Below, one piece after another: positions 1 to 7,370 of a DNA stretch of 64,000 nt (position 1 is its first letter; each line of letters starts with the position of its first letter). The stretch comes from Candidatus Nitrosotenuis uzonensis (GTDB taxonomy: Archaea; Thermoproteota; Nitrososphaeria; Nitrososphaerales; Nitrosopumilaceae): positions 124,001 through 188,000 of the forward strand of contig NZ_CBTY010000006.1 in the NCBI RefSeq assembly GCF_000723185.1, read 5' to 3'. Below the pieces are notes generated by a model. The model was not told the origin of the DNA, made no database searches, and saw only the letters and a program-made list of their open reading frames with translations. Both the position numbers and the translations under genes were made by a program.

Positions 1-99
1 CTTTTGCAACGACTCGAACGTCTGGGTCCATTTCTTTAACAACTCGCTGTACTCATTCCACATGGCATCCCAGCTTTTTGTTTCGTTATCTTTGCTCAA
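1..99 (-). CDS. Truncated N-terminus of a small acidic/aromatic protein (possibly PhaE-like), cut by the window edge
   Basis: Thirty-three codons are visible, reading from a TTG at 99 towards position 1 without a stop. The peptide has regularly spaced tryptophans (WDAMWNEY, KKWTQTF). This resembles the N-terminus of polyhydroxyalkanoate-synthase-associated PhaE-type proteins, but the fragment is too short to assign. The start is chosen because an in-frame stop lies seven codons upstream and a TATA-like element (122-130) sits about 29 bases ahead, which suits a leaderless TTG. An ATG 13 codons in is the alternative. Confidence 0.45.
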   Translation of the reverse strand, partial: MSKDNETKSWDAMWNEYSELLKKWTQTFESLQK

Positions 100-121
100 T
101 ATATCCAGATAGACACTCTAC

Positions 122-130
122 GATAAATAA
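122..130 (-). promoter_or_regulatory. TATA box for the leftmost gene
   Basis: Read on the minus strand this is TTATTTATC, about 29 bases before the TTG at 99. That is the usual archaeal TATA-to-start distance for a leaderless transcript. Confidence 0.4.
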
Positions 131-270
131 TGATCTAATGTGCAAGCACGTCATGATGCAGTTATGGCTAACAAACGTTTGATACTATGTGCAAAACCTG
201 CCCTGAATGTAACATCTGAATGATCATTTACGATATTTTTAAACAACTTTTTTGTTATTTCACAATTCAT

Positions 271-279
271 GATAAATAT
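271..279 (+). promoter_or_regulatory. TATA box of the zinc-ribbon/RAM/DUF6659 operon
   Basis: GATAAATAT lies 28-30 bases upstream of the ATG at 301, which predicts a leaderless transcript starting at that codon. Confidence 0.4.
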
Positions 280-300
280 GTTATCTGCGATATCTTTGAT

Positions 301-444
301 ATGAGCTATTGTATAGAATGTGGAGATGAGGCAGCCGTATGCTTCTGCCAAACCGAAAAAAAACCCATGAGTGAATATCTGTCCGCACTAAAAGAGTGTG
401 AAGACCTAAAGTGTTATTGCAAAAGGCACTTGCCTACGGGATGA
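301..444 (+). CDS. Small cysteine-rich putative zinc-binding protein (47 aa)
   Basis: The reading frame can open further upstream, but the ATG at 301 is preferred because a TATA box lies 28-30 bases before it. The 47-residue product carries an N-terminal CIECGDEAAVCFC cluster and a second cysteine pair near the end (LKCYCKRH), as in a small treble-clef or zinc-ribbon fold. It is followed after four bases by an AsnC-RAM gene, and the three genes appear co-transcribed. No family is recognised. A role as a metal-binding or protein-interaction adaptor for the two downstream proteins is inference only. Confidence 0.55.
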   Translation: MSYCIECGDEAAVCFCQTEKKPMSEYLSALKECEDLKCYCKRHLPTG

Positions 445-448
445 GTAT

Positions 449-685
449 ATGACCACTGCATATGTTCTCATAAACTGTGATCTGGGCTCTGAGGACAAGG
501 TCCTCTCTGAGCTGAAATCAATTAAAAAGATCAAAGAGACAAGGGGCGTGTTTGGCGCATATGATATAGTTACAAAGATTGAAGCACCTTCTTCGGAGAT
601 GGTAAAGGATATCATTTCTTCGAAAATAAGAAGGATAGACAGGATACGTTCTACATTGACATTGATGGGGGTGGATGAAAAATAA
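449..685 (+). CDS. Stand-alone AsnC/Lrp effector-binding (RAM) domain protein
   Basis: The 78-residue protein is only the alpha/beta RAM effector-binding domain of Lrp/AsnC regulators, with no helix-turn-helix. The central RGVFGAYDIVTKIEAPS segment fits the family pattern in which a G-x-x-D-(I/L) turn follows the effector loop. Such single-domain proteins usually form decamers or pair with full-length Lrp proteins to sense amino acids. Its last base is the first base of the next gene's ATG (TAATG junction). A full-length Lrp/AsnC gene lies 1.4 kb away and is a possible partner, by inference. Confidence 0.8.
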   Translation: MTTAYVLINCDLGSEDKVLSELKSIKKIKETRGVFGAYDIVTKIEAPSSEMVKDIISSKIRRIDRIRSTLTLMGVDEK

Positions 686-1086
686 TGTCGCTTCTAAGCA
701 AGATCAAATATCCTGCATACGATGAAAAGTGCAGGACGCTGTGCAAGGAAGATCATATCAGGTTTGCCGGTATTTTGGACGAATATGGTAAACTTGTTGC
801 AGGGGGATTCAAAGAAGGTCTTGTCCCACTGGAAAGCGATAAAAAAAGACTGTATGATTTTATGAAATTTGTATCGGAAATATCGTTGCGAAAAGAGCTT
901 GACAAGACACTTGGCCCAATCAACTATCTTGCTGCAAGGAGGGATAAAGTAATACTACTCAGTTTCCCGTTTCCGCTTGCAAAAATGACACTTTTAGTTT
1001 CGGCGGATAAATCTCTTGATATAGAAAAGCTAGCATCGCATGTATGCAGTGTATTTAGTTGTGAGCACGCGCGACTAGGAAGTTAG
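685..1086 (+). CDS. DUF6659-type thaumarchaeal protein (133 aa)
   Basis: The product matches the pattern I associate with the thaumarchaeal DUF6659 family: an IRFAGILDEYGKLVAGGF opening, a middle helix pair with RKELDKTLGPINYLAARR, and a C-terminal strand-helix part (LLVSADKSLDIEKLASHV). The layout resembles a Roadblock/LC7-like alpha-beta fold. It has no signal peptide and no membrane segment, and its function is unknown. It is the last gene of the three-gene operon and abuts the convergent ctaB stop codon with no gap. Confidence 0.7.
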   Translation: MSLLSKIKYPAYDEKCRTLCKEDHIRFAGILDEYGKLVAGGFKEGLVPLESDKKRLYDFMKFVSEISLRKELDKTLGPINYLAARRDKVILLSFPFPLAKMTLLVSADKSLDIEKLASHVCSVFSCEHARLGS

Positions 1087-2022
1087 CTATCTTAGTGCCG
1101 AATCTACCATGAGCGCAATGAACAGTACCGCAAGGTAGGGGCTTGAGAACTTGAAGAGCATCCATGATGCCTTCTCTGATGGCTTTGCAATAACCCAGAA
1201 CGAGAGGGCCAACATTAGTGCGCCTGACGCAATGGCCGTGTACAAGTAAACCTCACGCATCACTGGTTCTCCAGATTCTGTACTCAAAAAGAACGGTACC
1301 ACACTGAACAGCACCATCACAAGTGTCGATATTGCAATTACTCTTACCGAGGTCTTCTCTGATTGTACTGCAGTAAGCATGGGCACGTTTACCTTGTTAT
1401 AATCGTCTTTAAAGTGCAACGTAAGAGCCCATATGTGCATCGGAATCCAGATGAAGACAAGGCCTGCCATGACCAGTCCAAGATCCCACAGACCTTGCAA
1501 TGTAACAGCAGCATATCCTATCATGGGCGGGGATCCGCCGCAGAGACCTCCCAAAATGATATTTGCCCTACTTCTTCGCTTCAGTGCATGAGAGTATACT
1601 AGAACATTGTTTATCAGACCAAATGCCATGAAAGTTCCTGCCCATATCCCATTCCAGAATCCAGCGGTGTATGATATTGCAAACGCGCATGCAAGCGAGA
1701 TTCCAGCAAGCACGAGCCCAAAATCTCTAGCTCTCTCAGGAGGAGATATCCTGCCTGAAGGTATCGGTCTTCCCTTGGTGCGTTCCATTATTGCATCAAT
1801 GTCCCTATCGTGATAGTTTGTCAGAGTGTTGGCCGACGCAGAGCCAGCAGCCACACCAAAGAGCATAAGTGCCCAAGTGAGCGGCGATACCTCTACACTG
1901 TAAATCTTTGAGGCCACGATAGCTGCTCCGAATGCGGTAAATACTAAAAGATACCAGATCTTTGGCTTTGTAAGCTCATAATACGTCTTAATTTTTGAGC
2001 TACTCTCGGCCTTTTGCATCAT
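1087..2022 (-). CDS. ctaB: Protoheme IX farnesyltransferase (heme O synthase)
   Basis: This UbiA-superfamily membrane prenyltransferase transfers a farnesyl group to protoheme IX to make heme O, the precursor of heme A for terminal oxidases. The 311-residue protein has about eight or nine hydrophobic segments. The UbiA aspartate motif is NYHDRDID (residues 69-76), followed by RTKGRPIPSGR, and a second acidic motif is KDDYNKVNVPML. Length matches the family. The start at 2022 gives MMQKAE; the second Met is equally possible. It is probably transcribed alone, downstream of the Lrp-type regulator. Confidence 0.93.
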   Translation of the reverse strand: MMQKAESSSKIKTYYELTKPKIWYLLVFTAFGAAIVASKIYSVEVSPLTWALMLFGVAAGSASANTLTNYHDRDIDAIMERTKGRPIPSGRISPPERARDFGLVLAGISLACAFAISYTAGFWNGIWAGTFMAFGLINNVLVYSHALKRRSRANIILGGLCGGSPPMIGYAAVTLQGLWDLGLVMAGLVFIWIPMHIWALTLHFKDDYNKVNVPMLTAVQSEKTSVRVIAISTLVMVLFSVVPFFLSTESGEPVMREVYLYTAIASGALMLALSFWVIAKPSEKASWMLFKFSSPYLAVLFIALMVDSALR

Positions 2023-2075
2023 GATTTCCCCATCCAGTAACGGTCACAAAGCCAATTAAATGTAAAGGCGCTCAC

Positions 2076-2525
2076 CTATGCCTGATGATTATAAGGCATT
2101 GCCTTTGTTCTGCGTTTCATCTCGATAAATGACTCTGAGGCCAAAACTCCTTGAATTCTGCCTATTCCCTCAGAAATGAGCTTGTGCATGTCTGCAAGGC
2201 TCTGAGCGTACATTGTGACTATGATATCAAACCTGCCTGTTACTTCAGATATCTCGCGTACTCCCTTTATCTTGAAGAGTTCATCTATTATGGTATCTCG
2301 ATACTTGGAGTCCATGTTAAGTCCAGTTAGTGCCTTGACACCGTACCCGAGTTCCTTATCATTTACCACTATCGTGAATCGCTCAATCAGCTTCCTTTTT
2401 GTCAGTCTCTTTATCCTGCTATACACTACTGATGGGTTTACTTTGATTTTCTCTGAGAGTTTTGGTATTGAAATTGACGCGTCTTCGCTAAGCTCCGAAA
2501 GTATGATGAGATCAAGTTCATCAAT
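2076..2525 (-). CDS. Lrp/AsnC family transcriptional regulator with abnormal start
   Basis: The frame encodes a complete Lrp/AsnC regulator: an N-terminal winged helix-turn-helix (KIDELDLIILSEL, then SIPKLSEKIKVNPSVVYSRI) and a C-terminal RAM domain (TGRFDIIVTMYAQS). No ATG, GTG or TTG precedes the helix-turn-helix after the TAA at 2535-2537. The first ordinary start, a GTG at 2426, would delete most of it. The coordinates assume ATT at 2525; ACG at 2534 is also possible. The predicted transcription start coincides with a GTG at 2543 in the same frame, whose third codon is that TAA. The gene is therefore either a nonsense allele or uses a rare start. Confidence 0.7.
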   Translation of the reverse strand: MDELDLIILSELSEDASISIPKLSEKIKVNPSVVYSRIKRLTKRKLIERFTIVVNDKELGYGVKALTGLNMDSKYRDTIIDELFKIKGVREISEVTGRFDIIVTMYAQSLADMHKLISEGIGRIQGVLASESFIEMKRRTKAMPYNHQA

Positions 2526-2551
2526 TTTTGCCGTTTAGAACACCTGCCTTG

Positions 2552-2566
2552 CAGAAATAATTTCTG
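2552..2566. promoter_or_regulatory. Perfect palindrome in the lrp promoter, likely autoregulatory operator
   Basis: CAGAAAT-A-ATTTCTG is a perfect 7+1+7 dyad lying immediately downstream of the TATA box of the Lrp/AsnC gene and upstream of its predicted transcription start. Lrp/AsnC proteins commonly repress their own promoters from dyads of this size, so this is the likely operator. Confidence 0.5.
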
Positions 2567-2574
2567 TTTTATAA
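2567..2574 (-). promoter_or_regulatory. TATA box of the Lrp/AsnC gene
   Basis: On the minus strand this reads TTATAAAA, a near-consensus archaeal TATA box. A start about 30 bases downstream falls at 2543-2544, on the GTG of GTG-TTC-TAA. Confidence 0.6.
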
Positions 2575-2604
2575 GCGTAGATCAAAAATTTGGGAAATTT
2601 ATGA

Positions 2605-3684
2605 TTAAAGTTTGCCTTTTTTGTAGAGCATCTCTGCAAGAAGAACCGCACCCTTTGCGGAACCCATCTTCTTGTTGTGTGAGAACAGGACGTACTTTAC
2701 ACCACTATCAAATATCTGGTCTTCTTCCAGTCTACCAATAGATGTGGTCATGCCGTCATTTAGCTCCCTATCAATTCTTGGCTGAGGTCTTGTTGGATCT
2801 TTGTGAACAACAAGATAGTCCTTCGGAGCTGATGGCAGTCCCTGTACACTGACATGCTCTGAGAACTCTTCAATCGTATGTTTCACATCTTCGACCTTTG
2901 CGGGCTTGGAAGTTTCAACAAAGACAGACTCGGTATGGCCATCAATTACAGGAACTCTGGTGCACGTGCAGCTTACCTTGATATCTGCCGGTTCTATTTT
3001 ACCATCTTTGAGTTTACCGAGTATCTTGGCTGTCTCAATTCTGACCTTGTTTTCTTCTTTGGGTATGTATGGTATGAGGTTGTCAGTTACATCCAACGCT
3101 GAGACTCCCGGTGATCTGCCGGCGCCAGATATTGCTTGCATGGATGTCATTATCACCCGCTTTGCCCCATAGTTCTCATACAGGGGCTTCATCGTAATGG
3201 CAAGTCCAGTGGTAGTGCAGTTCGGCAGGGGTAGAACATATCCCTTCCAATTGCGGTTCTTCTTTTGAGTCTCTATAAGATCCACATGATCATCGTTAAT
3301 TCCGGGAATCAGGATCGGGACGTCTTCTTCATATCTGTAGGCGGACGAAGTGCTTATGACGGGTACCTCCTTTGCAAACTTGGTTTCAATCTCTCTTGCA
3401 GCGTCGCTTTCTACTGCAGAGAACACCAGATCAAGCTCATTTGTCTTTACTTGGTCAATTGAGACTACAGTCATATCCCTTACGTATTCTGGGACGTCTC
3501 CGCCAACCTGCCACTTTACGATACCTGAATTCGGGTCCCTTATGGCCTCAATGTACTTTTTACCGGCTGACCTTTCCGATGCTGCCAGCTGGGTTACCTC
3601 AAACCATGGGTGATCCTTTAGCGAAACTATGAATTCTTGGCCAACGGCGCCCGTTGCCCCAAGTATTGCTACTCTTTTCTTCAC
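2605..3684 (-). CDS. asd: Aspartate-semialdehyde dehydrogenase
   Basis: It reduces beta-aspartyl phosphate to aspartate semialdehyde with NADPH, the branch point for lysine, threonine and methionine. The NADP loop GATGAVG is at residues 9-15 and the catalytic cysteine lies in LPNCTTTG (Cys156). The general-base histidine region GHTESVFV is near residue 250. At 359 aa the length fits archaeal/fungal-type enzymes. The GTG at 3684 is chosen over longer forms because family members start right before the Rossmann fold and a TATA element sits 30 bases upstream. Confidence 0.92.
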   Translation of the reverse strand: MKKRVAILGATGAVGQEFIVSLKDHPWFEVTQLAASERSAGKKYIEAIRDPNSGIVKWQVGGDVPEYVRDMTVVSIDQVKTNELDLVFSAVESDAAREIETKFAKEVPVISTSSAYRYEEDVPILIPGINDDHVDLIETQKKNRNWKGYVLPLPNCTTTGLAITMKPLYENYGAKRVIMTSMQAISGAGRSPGVSALDVTDNLIPYIPKEENKVRIETAKILGKLKDGKIEPADIKVSCTCTRVPVIDGHTESVFVETSKPAKVEDVKHTIEEFSEHVSVQGLPSAPKDYLVVHKDPTRPQPRIDRELNDGMTTSIGRLEEDQIFDSGVKYVLFSHNKKMGSAKGAVLLAEMLYKKGKL

Positions 3685-3707
3685 AAGGGGAATTTTTACG
3701 CGATCAA

Positions 3708-3715
3708 TTAATAAT
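3708..3715. promoter_or_regulatory. Shared bidirectional TATA-like element between asd and the cobalamin operon
   Basis: TTAATAAT on the plus strand reads ATTATTAA on the minus strand. It lies about 30 bases from the asd GTG (minus strand) and 38 bases from the first in-frame GTG (3746) of the CobD-like gene, so one AT-rich element may serve both directions. Confidence 0.35.
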
Positions 3716-3787
3716 TCTTGTTCTGCCGTACGTGTACCATCTAAGGTGATCGCAAGGACTAAACCCGTGGTAAATGGTTGTCTGTGT

Positions 3788-4855
3788 GTGAAACTTGCCA
3801 GAAACGCAGTAAAGCACAAGAGAGTGCCTCACGGAGGATTGTACTCTATTCCAAATCCTCATTCTACGATTTTAGATTTTAGCTCGAATGTAAATCCACT
3901 TGGCTGCCCGCCGTCAGTTGCCAAAGCTCTAAGAAATGCCATGAACAGGATACCTATCTACCCCGATCCTGACTCAAAGGCATTAAAAGAAAAAATAGCA
4001 AAACATCTTGGAATACATCAGAGCAGAATAACTGTCGGAAACGGAGCCACCGAAATCATCTACAACTTTTGCCGTGCTACTCTGTGGAAAGGAAAATCTA
4101 CTCTTATTCCAGCTCCGACTTTTGGTGAATACGAAGCAGCATCAAAACTGTGTGATGCAAGAATATCGTTTTTCAAAACCATGCGTCTACAGGATGACGT
4201 AAAAGAATTTGTCAGAAAAATACCTCAAGGGGGGATTGTATTTGTATGCAATCCTAACAACCCGACAGGAGAACTCATCCCAAAAGAGATTATGTTACAG
4301 ATACTGCGCCGGGCAAAAAGAAAGCAAGCAACGATATTCATAGATGAGTGTTTTGCAGAGCTTACCACATCCCAAGAGTCGCTAGTAGGACATGTATCTG
4401 AATTTGAGAATCTCTTTGTTCTAAGATCGCTGACAAAATCATTTGGTCTTGCTGGACTTCGTATCGGCTACGGAATAGGAAACAAAAAGATTATCTCCGT
4501 ACTAGAAAATATCAAAATCCCGTGGAATGTTAGCGGGATTGCACAAGAGGCTGCAGCGCTAGCGCTCAAAGAAAAAAAATTCCTTGCAAGGACGCAAAAG
4601 TTAATTCTTACAGAATCAGAATATTTGAAAAACTCTATCTCAAAGATTCCCGGGCTTTCTTGTTATGATTCCAAGACTAACTTTATTCTGATAAGGACAA
4701 AAATGCATTCTAATTTACTGCAAAAAAAGTTATTGAAGAAAGGAATTCTGGTGCGTGATTGTAGCACATTCAGGGGTCTTGATTCGCATTACATTCGCAT
4801 CGCGGTAAGAACACACAAAGAAAACCTGATGCTAGTGAAAGCGTTAGGGAGTTAA
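3788..4855 (+). CDS. cobD: Threonine-phosphate decarboxylase-like / histidinol-phosphate aminotransferase-like PLP enzyme
   Basis: This is a fold-type I PLP enzyme of the HisC/CobD family. The N-terminal VPHGG and LDFSSNVNPLG are typical of CobD (CobC) enzymes that make aminopropanol phosphate for the cobalamin nucleotide loop. The PLP lysine lies in RSLTKSFGLAGLRIGYG and the phosphate arginine side in the C-terminal YIRIAVRTHKEN. It is first in an operon with cobQ, cbiB, cobS and cobY, which supports the cobalamin role over histidine synthesis. Start is uncertain between GTG 3746, 3788 and 3824; 3788 best matches family length (355 aa). Confidence 0.82.
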   Translation: MKLARNAVKHKRVPHGGLYSIPNPHSTILDFSSNVNPLGCPPSVAKALRNAMNRIPIYPDPDSKALKEKIAKHLGIHQSRITVGNGATEIIYNFCRATLWKGKSTLIPAPTFGEYEAASKLCDARISFFKTMRLQDDVKEFVRKIPQGGIVFVCNPNNPTGELIPKEIMLQILRRAKRKQATIFIDECFAELTTSQESLVGHVSEFENLFVLRSLTKSFGLAGLRIGYGIGNKKIISVLENIKIPWNVSGIAQEAAALALKEKKFLARTQKLILTESEYLKNSISKIPGLSCYDSKTNFILIRTKMHSNLLQKKLLKKGILVRDCSTFRGLDSHYIRIAVRTHKENLMLVKALGS

Positions 4856-4856
4856 G

Positions 4857-5693
4857 ATGAGTCGCACATTGATGATCCAGGGTACTGCTTCTGGTGCTGG
4901 CAAGACTACACTGGTAGCGGCGTTTTGCAGAATACTTGCAAACAAAGGGTACAACGTGGCGCCATTCAAATCACAGAATATGTCAAACTACTCGTACAAA
5001 TGGGATGGATTTGAGATATCGCAAGCACAGGCAATGCAAGCAATGGCTGCCAAGATTGAACCTTCGCCTCACATGAACCCGATACTGCTAAAACCTCTTG
5101 GAAACTATCGCAGCTCGATACTACTTCAAGGCAAATTCTACAAAAAGATGGATGCAAATGACTATTATGAAAAATTCGTCCTCAAACATGGCATGAGGGT
5201 GGCACTTGACTCGTTCAAAATACTGTCGCAAAAATATGATTTGGTGATTATGGAAGGTGCTGGCTCGCCGGCCGAAATTAACTTACAAAAATTCGATATT
5301 GCTAACATGCTGCTTGCAGAAAGACTGAACTCTCCGGTGATATTGGTCGCCGATATAGAAAAAGGCGGCTCCTTTGCAAGCATAATAGGTACAATGTCGT
5401 TGTTACCCAAAAAGCATCAGAAAATGGTAAGAGGATTCCTCATAAACAAGTTCCAGGGAAATGCTGACCTGCTCAAGCCTGGCCTAAGAAAGATAAAACA
5501 AATAACATCTAAATCCGTTCTTGGTGTAATACCAAAGATCAAGATGAACCTGCCAAACGAGGACTCTCTTGATGACCGGATACATCTCTTTAACAAAGGG
5601 AACCGAAAAAAGATCAACTCTGAGCTTGACAGACTTGCAAGGACTGTATCGACACACGTTGATATCAAATCAATTGAGAGGCTTTTTGCATGA
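4857..5693 (+). CDS. cobQ: Cobyric acid synthase CobQ lacking the glutamine amidotransferase domain
   Basis: It adenylates and amidates adenosylcobyrinic acid a,c-diamide to cobyric acid. The synthetase domain is complete: GTASGAGKT P-loop (residues 9-17), APFKSQNMSNY, MNPILLKPLGNY, IMEGAGSPAEINL, ILVADIEKGGSFA and INKFQGN. Normal CobQ is about 480-500 aa with a C-terminal GATase domain carrying a catalytic cysteine. Here the protein is 278 aa. The linker PNEDSLDDR (near 235) runs almost directly into a helix (DRLARTVSTHVDIKSIERL) that resembles the extreme C-terminus of full-length CobQ/CbiP. The GATase domain therefore appears to be excised internally, with no frameshift. The stop overlaps cbiB (ATGA). 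Confidence 0.88.
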   Translation: MSRTLMIQGTASGAGKTTLVAAFCRILANKGYNVAPFKSQNMSNYSYKWDGFEISQAQAMQAMAAKIEPSPHMNPILLKPLGNYRSSILLQGKFYKKMDANDYYEKFVLKHGMRVALDSFKILSQKYDLVIMEGAGSPAEINLQKFDIANMLLAERLNSPVILVADIEKGGSFASIIGTMSLLPKKHQKMVRGFLINKFQGNADLLKPGLRKIKQITSKSVLGVIPKIKMNLPNEDSLDDRIHLFNKGNRKKINSELDRLARTVSTHVDIKSIERLFA

Positions 5694-6652
5694 TTGAAAT
5701 TCCATTACTTGTGGTGGCCGGAGCAATATTGTTGGACCTTGCATTCGGTGATCCCAAAAACAAGTATCATCCAACAGCATGGATTGGTACACTGATTGCA
5801 TCTGCAGTACCTACTGCAAAAAAAATGAAATCTGAAAGACTCGGCGGTGCACTTGTAACAATGGCAATAGTCTCAATTGTGGCCTTACTTGTCATCTCAT
5901 ATGAGTATGTGGTAAGATCCCTTGATGGCGTTATAGCTGTACTGATTACAACGCTACTTGGAGCAATATTGCTGAAAACCACTATTGCAATAAGGGGTCT
6001 TGAGGTACATGGGAGGCAGGTAATGAATTTGCTATCACAAGGAGATATTCATGGAGCCCGTTGCAGTCTTGCCATGCTTGTCAAACGCAACACAAAAGAC
6101 CTCGATGAGCATCACATAGCTTCAGGCGTATTGGAGACCACCAGCGAAAATATTGTGGACGGAATAACTGGGCCGCTATTCTACTATGCGCTGTTCGGGC
6201 TTGCAGGCACATTCGTCTACAGGACGATAAATACGATAGACTCTATGATTGGATACAAAGATGCCATATTCAAGAACATGGGATGGTTTGGAGCAAACTG
6301 TGACAAAGTTCTAAATTTCATACCATCTAGGATCACTGGATACGTCATGGTGCTTGCAGCAGCCTTGGTGGGTGCAGATTGGAAGGGCTCGCTTGTTACT
6401 CTAAAAAAAGATGGCAAAAAGACCGAGAGCCCTAATGCCGGATATCCAATGGCTGCAATGGCAGGGGCACTTGGAACCAAATTTGAGAAGGTTGATCATT
6501 ATATCCTTGGGGATGGTACAGCTGAGATTAACATGAAGCAATTCGAAATTGCAATCAGAATGGTCAAGGTTACAAGTATCTTGTTCTGCATTCTAGTTGT
6601 AGCGCCTATTATCATAATTCTCTCAACTCTTGGATGGTGGATACATGTTTAG
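5690..6652 (+). CDS. cbiB: Adenosylcobinamide-phosphate synthase
   Basis: This integral membrane enzyme attaches aminopropanol phosphate to adenosylcobyric acid. It has the family N-terminus LDLAFGDPKNKYHPTAWIG, the conserved RNTKDLDEHHIASGVLETTSENIVDG region and the C-terminal SPNAGYPMAAMAGALG. About five membrane segments are seen and 320 aa is normal length. It overlaps cobQ by four bases upstream and cobS by eight downstream, so translational coupling is likely. Confidence 0.93.
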   Translation: MIEIPLLVVAGAILLDLAFGDPKNKYHPTAWIGTLIASAVPTAKKMKSERLGGALVTMAIVSIVALLVISYEYVVRSLDGVIAVLITTLLGAILLKTTIAIRGLEVHGRQVMNLLSQGDIHGARCSLAMLVKRNTKDLDEHHIASGVLETTSENIVDGITGPLFYYALFGLAGTFVYRTINTIDSMIGYKDAIFKNMGWFGANCDKVLNFIPSRITGYVMVLAAALVGADWKGSLVTLKKDGKKTESPNAGYPMAAMAGALGTKFEKVDHYILGDGTAEINMKQFEIAIRMVKVTSILFCILVVAPIIIILSTLGWWIHV

Positions 6653-7370
6653 GCAGGTTGGTTCGGTATTCTCTTTTCTTACAATAATGCCAACTGGCAG
6701 CTCTGATCTGCAGATCGTTGCAAGGTACATGTACCTGTTCCCACTAGTTGGAATAGTAATAGGACTGATAGTCGGCTCTGCGGGTTATGGGCTATCGCTG
6801 TTTCTTGAGCCGTTGGTTGTGGGGCTTCTTGTAACTGCAGCGTTTGTATTGATAACAGGAATACACCACATCGACGGACTGGCTGATTTTGCAGACGGCT
6901 TGATGGCAAGGGGAACAAGAGAGAAAAAATGGCAGGTGATGAGGGATCCGTCTGTTGGCTCTGCGGGAATCATAACTCTGGTACTGTATGTGGGCGGTAT
7001 GGTCATATCACTTTCGTCAATGAATGGCTTTGATATGCTTGTCGCAATAATTGCAGCAGAGATAATAGCCAAATTCTCAATGGTGCTTCTTGCATGTATT
7101 GGGCCGTCTGCTTGGGAGGGCTCTAATTCCATCTTTGTATCTAGCATGAAGGACAAAAGAAAGCTCATTCTTGCAGCAGGCATAACGGTGGTATCCCTTT
7201 TGGCACTGCAAAATAATAGCGCATTTTTTGCGTTAGCTATCTCAATGGCAATTTCCTTGATTATAACTCTGGTCTCAAGGCGCAGTTTCGGCGGAATATC
7301 TGGTGATATAATGGGTGCAACTAATGAAATGACGCGTCTTGCGTCGCTTTTGGTGTTCATATCTGTATGA
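6645..7370 (+). CDS. cobS: Adenosylcobinamide-GDP ribazoletransferase (cobalamin synthase)
   Basis: It joins alpha-ribazole phosphate to adenosylcobinamide-GDP in the membrane. The diagnostic HHIDGLADFADGLMA motif follows two hydrophobic segments, and GGISGDIMGATNEM lies near the C-terminus. Five or more membrane helices and about 241 aa fit the family. The ATG at 6645 (MFRQVGSV) is preferred over an upstream TTG at 6630 because family members start at this point. It overlaps cbiB by 8 bases and cobY by 4. Confidence 0.93.
   Translation: MFRQVGSVFSFLTIMPTGSSDLQIVARYMYLFPLVGIVIGLIVGSAGYGLSLFLEPLVVGLLVTAAFVLITGIHHIDGLADFADGLMARGTREKKWQVMRDPSVGSAGIITLVLYVGGMVISLSSMNGFDMLVAIIAAEIIAKFSMVLLACIGPSAWEGSNSIFVSSMKDKRKLILAAGITVVSLLALQNNSAFFALAISMAISLIITLVSRRSFGGISGDIMGATNEMTRLASLLVFISV

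Noticed and set aside
151-351. 66-codon minus-strand frame near the left edge
   Set aside because: It overlaps the better-supported Cys-rich gene at 301-444, which has a TATA box at the right distance.
3720-3790. Possible cobalamin riboswitch ahead of the cobalamin operon
   Set aside because: The leader is too short and lacks the B12-box and long helices; cobalamin riboswitches are also not expected in archaea.
6785-7360. 191-codon minus-strand open frame opposite cobS
   Set aside because: It mirrors a well-supported cobS, with no motif and no promoter.
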